Below, in pieces: positions 57,587 to 64,000 of a stretch of DNA of 64,000 nt. This DNA is from Arbacia lixula. Its lineage: Eukaryota; Echinodermata; Echinoidea; Arbacioida; Arbaciidae. The number at the start of each line of letters is the position of its first letter. Position 1 is the first letter of the stretch. Position numbers and translations under genes: made by a program. Under the pieces are notes generated by a model that was not told the DNA's origin, made no database searches, and worked only from the letters and a program-made list of their open reading frames with translations. The stretch lies in assembly GCA_963669155.1 (NCBI GenBank), contig OZ022589.1:9840909-9904908 (forward strand), read 5' to 3'.

Positions 57587-60500
57587 CTGTCTCTCTTGTT
57601 GTTTTTTTTTCATTTGGCTCTTTCTCTCTCTCTTTCTCTGTCTTCTTCTTGTCTCTGTCTCTGTTTCTTGGTCGCTACCTCTTCTCTCTTTTCCTCTTAT
57701 ACTATCTCTATTTCTTTCTCTCTCTCTCTTCCTGTCTCTTCTGCCTCTCATGCTGTCTGTCTCTGTATCTCCCCTCTCTTTCCAGAGCTCTCTCTCTCTC
57801 TCTCTCTGTTTCTCTCTGCCCCTGTCTCCATCTCACACAAACTATTCCTATTACCGTCATTCCACAGAAGTGCTTCTACGGCAGCGCTGCCCTTTAAACC
57901 ACCGGGACATACTTAATGAGGTCAACAGCCCAGGGTGGTACCAGGTAAAGATAGATGCCATGGCCCCTAGCCATGTAACACGATTAGCCCACTTCACCAC
58001 CTCCACCCCCCTTTGTTTCTCAAGTAAATTGAGCGAAGCGGGCAATTGAGCTAATTAGTTTGGGGAGTGGGACGTCTATGCAAGGGGGGACCGTGGGGGT
58101 AAAGCAGGCACAGCGAGGGTGCGATCTAGGTACCACCTGGCTGGGGTGTGACCTTCTTTTCAATATCCTGTAACAAGCTATGAAAATGAATTATAGTTTA
58201 CCACAACTATACCACTTAAATTCACCAAGCATCAACTTGACTGACCTTACAGACTATTATGAAGGATATAAAAATAGCTTCTAGTTTACTACAACTATTC
58301 ACCATTTTAATAAATACATAAATTGTATGCTTATATGCCCTTCTGGGAACAACATGTATAGAATCTCGAAAAATAGCCTCAAGTTTTAATGAAATATTCT
58401 TTGATTATTCAACAGAGCGTGACTATGCTCACATTACTCCCGGCCTCCATGCGAAACTGATTTTATGAAAATAGCTTGTAGTTTACAACAAATAATCAAC
58501 ACTTGAATACACTTGAATAATTGTATGCTTGACTTTGCGACTTCCCTAATGTGCATAAAGTCTCTAAAATAGCTGCTAGTTCAAAATAATTCCTTTTCTA
58601 TTGCTATACAGAATGTGTACACTTGAATGACTCTCTTCATAAAAACCATTAAAATAGCTGCTAGTCTATCAACCATGAAGCGTACAGTCGGTGTTCATTC
58701 AATTCAATAGACCATTTTTCATAATGTATAAATTACTTTTCCTGTAATTTCACAATAACATGTTATGATATTCACCAATATCCAGTCATTCAGATTGAAA
58801 GGGAAAAATGCAGTTTGAATCTATTAGTTGTTGCTATACTCTGACAAACACTGGGCGGACTTTGGGGTTTCCATAGCACCGTATCATCTGAAGGACGTGC
58901 ATACAATTTGCACAGGGCCCTCAGTGACAGCAGTTTTATAACTGAAGAGGCCACTCTACTTAAATAACACTTGAAATAGATAGATAAATACATGGCACAA
59001 TTGGCCTGTTGGAAAATATTACGAAAACAGCTTATTGCTTGTGATCCCACGTACCTATTTTCAATGTTCTTGCCCATTCTGGACTTTCCAGTCTTTTCTG
59101 AGTACCCCAGTCGCCTCATCTCCTTTGACTCCTTCCCCGTCATGATCGACGAGAACGGCTTCTCGGCACCCCAGCTCTGCAGCTGAACCACAGACGAAGA
59201 CCGCCCTCTATGTTCACCATTGGATGTGATCGGCGACTTCAGTGCACTCTGTAATGAGACGAGATAAAGTCAGAATGAAGCAATTTTCAATTCTCCCTAC
59301 CGCATATCAGGTGAAAAGCCATCCCATGATGCACTGTGCACCCACATTCAAATTTGGTTCGCTATCGTGTTCGCTTCAGGGCCCCGTAACATAAAGGTTT
59401 GCGATCAATCGCAAAATGGCAGTGGCCAATCATCATCATTGTTGCATGCGCTTTTTGTTCAAAAGACTGACCAGTAACTAATCAGAATTCGTCTTTCAAA
59501 TATGTGATTGATCGCAAACCTTTATATTACGGGGCCCTGGTGTAGTGTATGACAGCGCAAGCGGACAGGACTGTAAAAAAAAAAATTGTCACTGCGTAGT
59601 GCATCATGGGGCACCTTTCCTCTGTCTACAAGTATGGATAATTGTGTCGTCATTAATAACATGCCTTGAGGCTAATTATGGCACCCAGAATCAGTGATCA
59701 TCAGCTATAATTTCAAAATCATTGCACAGCCTTAAAGGGCGTATACTGTACTGGGAAGGCAAAAAAGCCTTCAAAATGTAATTGTTAGCAATCTTCTTGC
59801 CAATGGTCTTAAATTCATGTATTGACCATTTTAGAAGCTTGCTGAAAGTTATTTGCTCTCAAATGATCCATATTTGGAGTAATTAATGATTAAATCCTCA
59901 GAATGTTCGGCCCGAACATTTTGAGGATTTGTGATTTAATCACTCATTACTCCAAATGTAGATCATTTGAGAGCAAATAACTCTAAAATGGACAAACATG
60001 AATTTAAGACCATTGGCAAGAAGATTGCTAACAATTACATTTTGAAGGCTTTTTTGCCTTCCCAGTACAGTATATGCCCTTTAATCTTGAATGAGAGTAG
60101 AAGTTTGCCTGACATAGCATTGACTATTACACTCCTTCACACCTGGGCCCTGTAACATAAAAGTTTGCGATCAATTGCAAAATGGCAATAGCCAAATCAA
60201 CATCATTCTTGCATGCTCTTTTTGTTTAAAAGACTGACCAGCAACCAATCAGATTTGTCTTTCAAATTTGCAATTGATCACAAACGTATATGTTACGGGG
60301 CCCTGGTCTGGTTAGGAAGTCAACATCTGCCATGGAACTGGAGTAACCAAAGGTCTGTGGCTTAATCGTGCCCTATAAGAAATTTCAAGTTTATTCATAG
60401 CCTGTCGTCTATTGTCCCTGAAGCAGATAACGGGGGAGTCATGCTGCGCAGTATCTGAGTATGTAGGGGCTCAATAACGGATAGGTTAATGTGAATAGGT

Positions 60501-61007
60501 TAAAATGAGAATTAAAGTTAACCCTTACCATTCTCTTGTGCTCCATAAGAAATTTCAAGTTTATTCTCTATATCTCTATCTCTATCTCTAGCCTATTTCT
60601 CTCCACTGCTGAAGGAAGGCCTCCTCATCATTTTTCCATTTTGATCTATCTTGTGCCGTTCGTTTCCATGTCATACTACCATATTCTCTAATATCGTCAA
60701 TCCACCTCCTACTTTGCCTGCCTCTTCTTCTGGTGTTAGCCCGTCATCTTTTGTGCCTAGAGCAGATAGGGTGGCAGTTGTGTTGTCAGTACCTGAGCAT
60801 GTAGGGGCTTAATAATGAACAAGTTAGTGTGAATGGGTTGAAAGAGAATTAAAGTTAACCCTCACCCTTCTGTTGTTCTTGGGCACGATGAGGAAGGTGT
60901 CTATGTTGTGATCTCTGAGGTATGTATTCCGCTCCTGACCGTTCCCCGCCTCCACCTCGTAATCTCCATTCAGAAACTTCAACGTTGCCGTGGTGATGTG
61001 AACACGC
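44140..61007 (-). CDS. adcy5: Adenylyl cyclase, type 5/6 class, C-terminal half
   Basis: Twelve exons (here a-l, 5' to 3') join in frame to 662 residues plus TAG; the 5' half lies off the right edge. Order: end of C1a ([24 protein letters not shown]), C1b with EKPFSSIM and [28 protein letters not shown] before TM7, six membrane segments with an extracellular loop holding NVT and NIS glycosylation sites after TM9, then the full C2 domain. C2 keeps the ATP-binding Lys and Thr region [13 protein letters not shown], Asp in QYDIWGN, the transition-state Asn and Arg in [13 protein letters not shown], and the Lys of [26 protein letters not shown] is diagnostic of vertebrate ADCY5/ADCY6, so this is probably the single pre-duplication ortholog. 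From family knowledge it is a plasma-membrane enzyme making cAMP under Gs/Gi control. No coding damage is seen. Confidence 0.95.
44394..45407 (-). repeat. Intron k-l with GA microsatellites and a decoy exon end
   Basis: GA-rich blocks at 44709-44735, 44838-44875 and 45180-45363, including GACA repeats. At 44935-45017 there is a fragment with TAAGCGCTGTGAT, AGCGCAGATAAATAA and an ATT repeat, resembling a SINE tail. At 45018-45078 there is a copy of exon k's 3' edge. Confidence 0.8.
45408..45612 (-). CDS. adcy5: Adenylyl cyclase exon k
   Basis: Acceptor TCGGTAG, donor GTGAGC. Encodes [20 protein letters not shown] then [16 protein letters not shown] and a segment ending SFNNFKMRI. It contains the ATP-contacting Lys of C2. 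Confidence 0.95.
45613..45911 (-). other. Intron j-k
   Basis: AT-rich; nothing recognisable. Confidence 0.6.
45912..46175 (-). CDS. adcy5: Adenylyl cyclase exon j
   Basis: Acceptor TTCTTAG, donor GTAACA. Encodes 88 residues: [51 protein letters not shown] and [14 protein letters not shown], the start of the C2 catalytic domain. Its 5' edge is copied four times in the upstream intron. Confidence 0.96.
46176..46979 (-). repeat. Intron i-j with ~120-bp tandem repeats seeded from exon j
   Basis: Four diverged units begin near 46225, 46342, 46462 and 46578. Each has a TCxCATCCTTCTCTTCC-like core equal to exon j's first bases, then AACAAGAGCAGAxGAGC, GGxCTTTTT and CAAAAATT phrases. Bases 46640-46979 show nothing. 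Confidence 0.75.
46980..47112 (-). CDS. adcy5: Adenylyl cyclase exon i
   Basis: Acceptor CCCCCAG, donor GTACGT. Encodes [20 protein letters not shown] then [20 protein letters not shown] and WKLQ. It is TM12 plus the [13 protein letters not shown] linker into C2. Confidence 0.95.
47113..48720 (-). repeat. Intron h-i with polypurine tract
   Basis: Bases 48228-48440 are almost pure A/G on the plus strand (GAAGAAGAGAAAGG-type). The stretch 47120-48220 shows no gene. Confidence 0.75.
48721..48896 (-). CDS. adcy5: Adenylyl cyclase exon h
   Basis: Acceptor TCCCACAG, donor GTAGGT. Encodes [20 protein letters not shown] then [20 protein letters not shown] and [21 protein letters not shown]10, TM11 and a luminal loop. 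Confidence 0.95.
49040..49195. mobile_element. Short inverted-repeat element, family A copy 3
   Basis: Left end GGGCCATGTTGCATAAAGGT, right end ACCTCTATGGAACATGGCCC, with GTAACTTACCAT / ATAGTAAGTTAC inside. Sequence is diverged from copies 1 and 2. Confidence 0.7.
49276..49321. repeat. AT microsatellite
   Basis: About 23 AT dinucleotides without interruption. Confidence 0.95.
49805..49969 (-). CDS. adcy5: Adenylyl cyclase exon g
   Basis: Acceptor CCTGAAG, donor GTAAGT. Encodes 55 residues: [37 protein letters not shown] and [12 protein letters not shown]. It is the large extracellular loop; NVT and NIS are N-glycosylation sequons, as expected for this loop. Confidence 0.92.
49970..50731 (-). 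other. Intron f-g
   Basis: Nothing coding. A G-run lies at 50694-50718. Confidence 0.6.
50732..50848 (-). CDS. adcy5: Adenylyl cyclase exon f
   Basis: Acceptor GTGACAG, donor GTGAGT. Encodes [20 protein letters not shown] then [19 protein letters not shown], the cytoplasmic loop and TM9. Confidence 0.93.
50849..51958 (-). repeat. Intron e-f with ~600-bp polypurine tract
   Basis: From 51370 to 51950 the plus strand is over nine tenths A/G by eye (GAAGAAAGAGAAGAAG and similar). The 271-residue minus-strand frame across it is a Phe/Leu/Ser artefact that runs into exon e. At 50910-51265 there are inverted phrases (GTGTCACAAAGAACC against CACTCTTTGTGAT) suggesting another small element. Confidence 0.8.
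51959..52043 (-). CDS. adcy5: Adenylyl cyclase exon e
   Basis: Acceptor TTCTGCAG, donor GTAAGT. Encodes [20 protein letters not shown] then IVLAEKCS, which is TM8. Confidence 0.93.
52171..52372. mobile_element. Family C element, truncated copy 3
   Basis: Preceded by TTAA (52167-52170); opens AGGGATAGTGCACCC. It keeps GGTTTGACGAAAATCCG and ATGACATCA but has no right end, breaking off where the exon-d-derived array starts. Confidence 0.7.
52380..53020. repeat. Array built from adenylyl cyclase exon d 3' edge
   Basis: About a dozen units of 40-60 bases combine CATATGGCAATCAGAATGA (matching exon d, which reads CATATGGCAATCAGGATGA) with AATG repeats and GAGCTGATTG (the intron just beyond the exon d donor). 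Two units at 52386-52424 and 52454-52512 also retain the exon end and donor between them. The array runs directly into the true exon at 53021. Confidence 0.9.
53021..53118 (-). CDS. adcy5: Adenylyl cyclase exon d
   Basis: Acceptor GTTGCAG, donor GTAAGC. Encodes [20 protein letters not shown] then [12 protein letters not shown] and two bases of a Lys codon, which is TM7. The last 40 bases have been copied repeatedly into the intron downstream. Confidence 0.94.
53119..53692 (-). other. Intron c-d with SINE-like repeat
   Basis: Short AT-rich repeats, then the element at 53288-53580. Confidence 0.55.
53288..53580 (-). mobile_element. tRNA-derived SINE-like element (tentative)
   Basis: Read on the minus strand it starts near 53580 with GGTTCAAGCAC, like a tRNA B box, and ends at an ATT repeat near 53293. 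On the plus strand, AAGTGCTTTACAAT, TACTGGGTACCCA and ACACCTGGGTGGAGAG are phrases seen in abundant short repeats of marine invertebrates (recollection, not searched). Confidence 0.5.
53693..53849 (-). CDS. adcy5: Adenylyl cyclase exon c
   Basis: Acceptor TTGTCAG, donor GTGAGG. Encodes [20 protein letters not shown] then [20 protein letters not shown] and [12 protein letters not shown]. It is the C1b-to-TM7 segment diagnostic of types 5 and 6. Confidence 0.96.
53850..54580 (-). repeat. Intron b-c proximal part: polypurine tract and decoy exon edges
   Basis: An A/G tract (54000-54335) lies between the true exon c acceptor and two copies of it at about 54340-54475 and 54508-54572. Both copies keep TCCAGAC(A/T)CAACCT and the following intron phrase AAGATGCAAAGAA(A/G)ATG. 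Confidence 0.85.
54951..55160. repeat. Three-unit ~70-bp tandem repeat
   Basis: TCAACCTCTTTCACACTAAC recurs at 54951, 55024 and 55093, each followed by CAGCATCA(G/A)GTxTTxC and TTATTA. Confidence 0.88.
55502..55967. mobile_element. TTAA-type inverted-repeat element, family C copy 4 (longest)
   Basis: Opens AGGGATAGTTTACTCTGAA and closes TTCAGGGTGGACTATCCCT, followed by TTAA at 55968-55971. Longer than the other copies because of a central segment around 55640-55800 that contains a second CATATG-GGAGAG/CTCTCCCATATG inverted pair. Confidence 0.8.
56902..57102. mobile_element. 201-bp palindromic element
   Basis: Perfect ends CAAAGGAATTG and CAATTCCTTTG. Arms share CATAGGGAAAGGGA/TCCCTTTCCCTATC, TATATTTTGTCCAGTT/AACTGGACAAAATATA and GCATGAA/TTCATGC, with a short loop near 57005. 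No ORF. Confidence 0.85.
57490..57830. repeat. CT microsatellite block
   Basis: Pyrimidine-rich on the plus strand, the reverse of the other tracts in this gene, with a pure CT run near 57540-57570 followed by TA repeats. The plus-strand Leu/Ser frames of 106-173 residues here are artefacts. Confidence 0.9.
57925..58150. other. Unidentified GC-richer element
   Basis: CAGCCCAGGGTGGTACCAGGT at about 57927 and TAGGTACCACCTGGCTGGGG at about 58128 are imperfect inverted repeats around a GC-richer interior, consistent with another small foldback element. Confidence 0.45.
58168..58680. repeat. Degenerate ~100-120-bp tandem repeat
   Basis: AAAATAGCTxxTAGTTTAC-type cores recur at about 58268, 58368, 58470, 58568 and 58651, each followed by CAACTATTCA or ACTTGAAT phrases. 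Confidence 0.65.
59055..59248 (-). CDS. adcy5: Adenylyl cyclase exon b
   Basis: Acceptor CATTACAG, donor GTACGT. Encodes 64 residues: [56 protein letters not shown] and MGKNIEN. WGAEKPF and KEMRRLGY align with WGAERPF and KEMKRMGF of the C1b region of type 5. Confidence 0.93.
59379..59537. mobile_element. Short inverted-repeat element, family B copy 3
   Basis: Left end GGGCCCCGTAACATAAAGGT, right end ACCTTTATATTACGGGGCCC. It is the closest to the presumed family consensus. Confidence 0.87.
59736..60080. mobile_element. 345-bp near-perfect palindrome flanked by TTAA
   Basis: TTAA at 59732-59735 and 60081-60084. Arms of about 165 bases pair along their whole length: AGGGCGTATACTGTACTGGG, AAGGCAAAAAAGCCTTCAAA, AATGTAATTGTTAGCAATCT and so on are mirrored in the right half, meeting at TTCGGCCCGAA near 59908. 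TTAA flanks suggest a piggyBac-type target duplication (inference). Confidence 0.92.
60145..60303. mobile_element. Short inverted-repeat element, family B copy 4
   Basis: Left end GGGCCCTGTAACATAAAAGT, right end ACGTATATGTTACGGGGCCC. Same order of interior phrases as copies 1 and 3. Confidence 0.85.
60567..60739 (-). mobile_element. Non-LTR retroposon 3' fragment, second copy
   Basis: Minus strand. Encodes the last ~50 residues of the same retroposon as 25764-26181, with [20 protein letters not shown] and [12 protein letters not shown] before TAG (60588-60590) and a TAGAGA-type tail (60567-60587). Very few differences from the other copy, so the family was active recently. It interrupts a tandem-repeat unit, which fixes both its ends. 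Confidence 0.88.
60866..61007 (-). CDS. adcy5: Adenylyl cyclase exon a (first exon in window)
   Basis: Acceptor CCTTCAG, donor GTGAGG. After one base finishing a Gly codon it encodes [20 protein letters not shown] then [20 protein letters not shown] and VPKNNRR, the end of the C1a catalytic domain. The preceding exon, which should end in an EAGGxxG sequence, is not in the window. Confidence 0.96.
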
Positions 61008-64000
61008 CTGAAGGGGGGATAAAAATGAATAATGACTCTGCTTGCGTGGGAAATATATTGGCTGTCGGGTGATAACACATCATAACTCACTTCCTGACAT
61101 ATATCTTCATCTCCTTTTTCCCCCTAGGAATGTTAAAGCTACGGACAAATGTGATGTGCTCATAAATCCATATGACTCATCTTTACACAAATTACACCCC
61201 AATTGACCTTTTACAAACCTTTTCTGAAGACCTTATCATGTTACAAAGGTGCATTTATTTTGCTCTTACAATTAGCATTTTTGAGTACAAAGGTTTTATC
61301 ATATCATTGGCATTATGTGCAATGTACATTCAATAGTTCAAACTTTATAACAAGAGGCCCAGAAAAGATTTTTTTTAATTTTTAATCAAACACATTCATA
61401 TATTGACTTTAGTTTAATCAATCAAATACTACTATGGAGAGTTGGAGAGCAACAGCAAACAAAATTCATCTACTGCTTCTCCACAAAAATTTCAATTCTT
61501 TGAGTAAGTGTACTGAATTGTCTACAATGGCCTAAACCTATGACCCCCCCCCCCCCCCATCTGTACTTGTCCTCACTCCTTCTGACCACCAAGATGCTCA
61601 GAGGGTGTCTGGTCAGCCCCATCTTGGTTTTAGTTTTCAGGCCATCTGGCCGGCCGCTGCGTAATGCTAGCCGGCGGGAGAAGACTCATGTTTCAACCCC
61701 AAAATCAGACGTGTATTCTGGCTTAGAAGCCCACTAGTCCACTCAAATAGAGACTTCTTATCAATAATAGCATAGGCGAAATAAGATGGACAAAACGGGT
61801 GCCAGTTTGAGGAACATCAAAAAGAAAACTTGTGAAGTCCACTCAAAGAGAAACTTCTTGTCAACAAAAGCAGAGGAAACTTATTGGGACCACTCAAAGA
61901 GAAACTCGTTGTCAATAATAGCAAAGATGGAATGAAATTAACAGAATGGGTTTGAGTATTTGAGTAAAATAAAAAAGAAAACCTGTCCAGAATGGCACAG
62001 GTTTGAGTAACATCAATAAGAAAACTTGTAGAGACCACTCAAATAGAAACTTGTAGAAAGCAAAAATGAAATGAGATGAACAGAATGGCACAGGTTTGTG
62101 AGTTACCTCAAAGAGAACACTTATTGGGACCCCTCAAATAGAAACTTTTTGTCAATAATAGGAAAGATAGAATGATATGAACAGAATGGGTGCCTGTTTG
62201 GGTAACATCAAAAAGAAAATATGGGAAGTCCACTCAAACAGAATTTTCTTGTCAACAATAGCACAGACAGAATGAGATGGACAAAATTGGTGCCAGTTTG
62301 AGTAACATCAAAAAGACAACTTGTCAAGTCCACTCAAATAGAAACTTGTGAATAAAAGCAGACAAAATCTGATGAACAGAACGGCGCAGGTTTTAGTATG
62401 TCAAAGAGAAAACTTGAAGAGTCCACTCCAACAAAAAGTTGTTGTCAATAAAAGCAGATGAAATGAGATCAACAGAATGCTGAAAATTTAAGTGCAATCA
62501 AAGAAGAAAACTGGTCGCATCCACTCAAATAGAAACTTGTCAATAATAGCAGAGACAAAAATCAGATAATCAGATAAACAGAATGAAAATGGCGCAAACT
62601 TCAGTATCATCAAAGAAGAAACCTGTTGGAGTCCACTCAAAGAGAAACTTGTCAATAATAGTAGATGAAATGAGACCAAAAGAATAGCCCAAACCAAACA
62701 ACAAAATAAAAAGTTACCGATACGCATTTTGCACTATGCAAATTTGAAGCCTGTGGGAGTGCATGACTGTATACCACATGCAGAAATATCATTTATTTTC
62801 ATATTTTTTGGAAGATGACATAACATCATCATTACAGCTGTCATCTGTATGTAGAAAAGTATTCCTTCATAGCCATGCCATACTCATGTAAGGATTTCTT
62901 TCTTTTTAAAAAGTTGTATTGCTTCATATTTCAGTGCAATATATGTTCATAACAGTTCACTGACACGGTACTAAAATCATTTAGCACAATAAGCCATTTT
63001 CGTAACATACTCACAACTTTCCCCCTTAAGTGCCTTGTGATGCGTTATAACATTCACTTGTATTTCGTGATTAAGTTTCTATGGATGGAATGCACTCTAA
63101 ATCTATTAGTTGTTGCTACTCGGACAAACCCCGGACAAGCTTTGGGGTTACCATATTGTTTGAACGACTGTACATAAATAAACTTTGCATACATAACAAA
63201 AATGGTCTATTATGCGAAGACATTAGAGTACAAAAATCAATAAACAAGAAATAACAAAATACAGATGAAAATTAGATGAGATTCTTCCAATTTTCTAAAT
63301 GAATATATAATCTTTTTTTCATGTAAGCTATGACTCAATCAATTCGTTCCAAAGGACTTCTTCTTGACCTATATTTTAGATATAGAGGATTCACTGTTGC
63401 AGATACCACAAGAATTTGCGAATATTGTGCCCATAAACTTAAATAGACTGACATGACTTTCTGTCTGATTAACTTCCCAATTGGTGCTAGAGGGAAAATC
63501 AAGTAGCAATGTCATGCAATTTCTCGTTCCAATTGGCCAATCTAGCAATGGCAAGGGGGAGATAATTGTTTGATTGAAGTGGAGCTCTTTGCCTATTACT
63601 AGTGCATAGGACTGGCTGGCTTTCTCACTGACTTACAAGCAAGAAAAAGTGCATACTTTCATCTCCGGTCTTGGGCTCGTTCTTGAAGTCTGGCTTCCTA
63701 TTATCTCACGTTGTCTTTAAAGGGCATTCACATAGAAACAGTCCCCTGCTGTTGCTCACTGTGTTTCCATATTCCCAATTTTCCCCTATTTCCCCACTGT
63801 CTACTATCTTTAAAGGGGTATTCAAATAAACAAAAAAATCCTGCTGTCACTCACTGTTTTTTTTTTTTAAAGATGGGTTTCATATATTGTTTTACTAGTC
63901 GACAAGTGACATTCCATAGTTTTAAAACATGGATTAATCCATAGTTTAAATTAATACTCTTTGTGAATTTGGGCTTTTTTTCTTTACCTGCCAGACAAAA
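61008..64000 (-). repeat. Adenylyl cyclase intron upstream of exon a, with ~95-bp tandem array
   Basis: From 61734 to about 62700, roughly ten degenerate units each contain TCCACTCAAATAGAAACTTG, TCAATAATAGCAGA, GATGAACAGAATGG and CATCAAAAAGAAAAC-type phrases. The stretch 63090-63160 resembles 58808-58870. No exon is recognised before the window ends. Confidence 0.75.

Larger units (their letters stand above)
54581..59054 (-). other. Large intron b-c, distal part
   Basis: Contains a three-unit ~70-bp repeat (54951-55160), a complete family C element (55502-55967), a GA microsatellite (56262-56305), a 201-bp palindrome (56902-57102), a CT microsatellite block (57490-57830), a GC-richer unknown element (57925-58150) and a degenerate ~115-bp repeat (58168-58680). 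No exon recognised. Confidence 0.6.
59249..60865 (-). other. Intron a-b, densely packed with elements
   Basis: In order: family B copy (59379-59537), a TTAA-flanked palindrome (59736-60080), a second family B copy (60145-60303), a two-unit repeat including exon a's edge (60365-60890), and a retroposon tail (60567-60739) inserted inside the second unit. Confidence 0.8.

Noticed and set aside
57442..58049. Overlapping plus-strand Leu/Ser ORFs of 106-173 residues
   Set aside because: They arise from the CT microsatellite and disagree in frame.
63974..64000. Possible partial exon at the right edge (minus strand TTTTGTCTGGCAG then GTAAAG)
   Set aside because: The donor looks good, but phase 2 joining to exon a would give Arg where the family has the Gly of EAGGxxGR, and too little sequence remains to test it.

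Overview
This is eukaryotic nuclear DNA from an animal: AT-rich, intron-dense, and packed with small dispersed repeats, foldback elements and microsatellites. The best guess is an echinoderm, probably a sea urchin. That guess rests on repeat style (short foldback elements, poly-C/poly-G runs, a GGTTCGTTATTCCGA-type element) and on the level of protein conservation; it is inference, not proof. Almost every long open reading frame in the window is an artefact of simple repeats. The real coding content is 31 short exons belonging to three conserved genes.

Layout: (1) 1-8297, plus strand: five exons of a TMEM98 ortholog. The N-terminal membrane-anchor exon lies off the left edge. One intron uses a GC-AG splice pair, and another holds a ~1 kb G-rich minisatellite starting at the splice donor. 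A long 3' UTR probably runs to about 13065. (2) 13066-19317: convergent intergenic DNA with a duplicated copy of the flank of the next gene. (3) 19318-32854, minus strand: a complete 14-exon, 544-residue formimidoyltransferase-cyclodeaminase (FTCD). Its introns carry a decayed C2H2/RS-repeat gene copy and a 5'-truncated non-LTR retroposon. (4) 32855-44139: the region upstream of FTCD, a three-unit tandem repeat of about 1.0-1.2 kb (35318-38675), and the probable long 3' UTR of the next gene. (5) 44140-61007, minus strand: the last 12 exons of an adenylyl cyclase of the type 5/6 class, covering the end of C1a, C1b, TM7-TM12 and the whole C2 domain. The 5' half lies off the right edge.

The genes are not an operon or pathway unit: a MYRF-regulating membrane protein, a histidine/folate enzyme and a cAMP synthase sit together by position only. 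The FTCD and cyclase ends of all 14 and 12 exons agree in splice phase, which makes those models firm.

Most unusual feature: at seven places the edge of a real exon (its last or first 20-80 bases, usually with the splice site) has been copied, once or many times, into the neighbouring intron or 3' UTR. The cases are FTCD exon 10 and cyclase exons a, c, d, j, k and l. Several decoys keep a usable-looking donor or acceptor. One, next to exon d, has grown into an array of about a dozen units. The window also has at least four families of inverted-repeat elements in multiple copies, two copies of one retroposon tail, and one insertion whose empty site is preserved in a paralogous segment 2.4 kb away.
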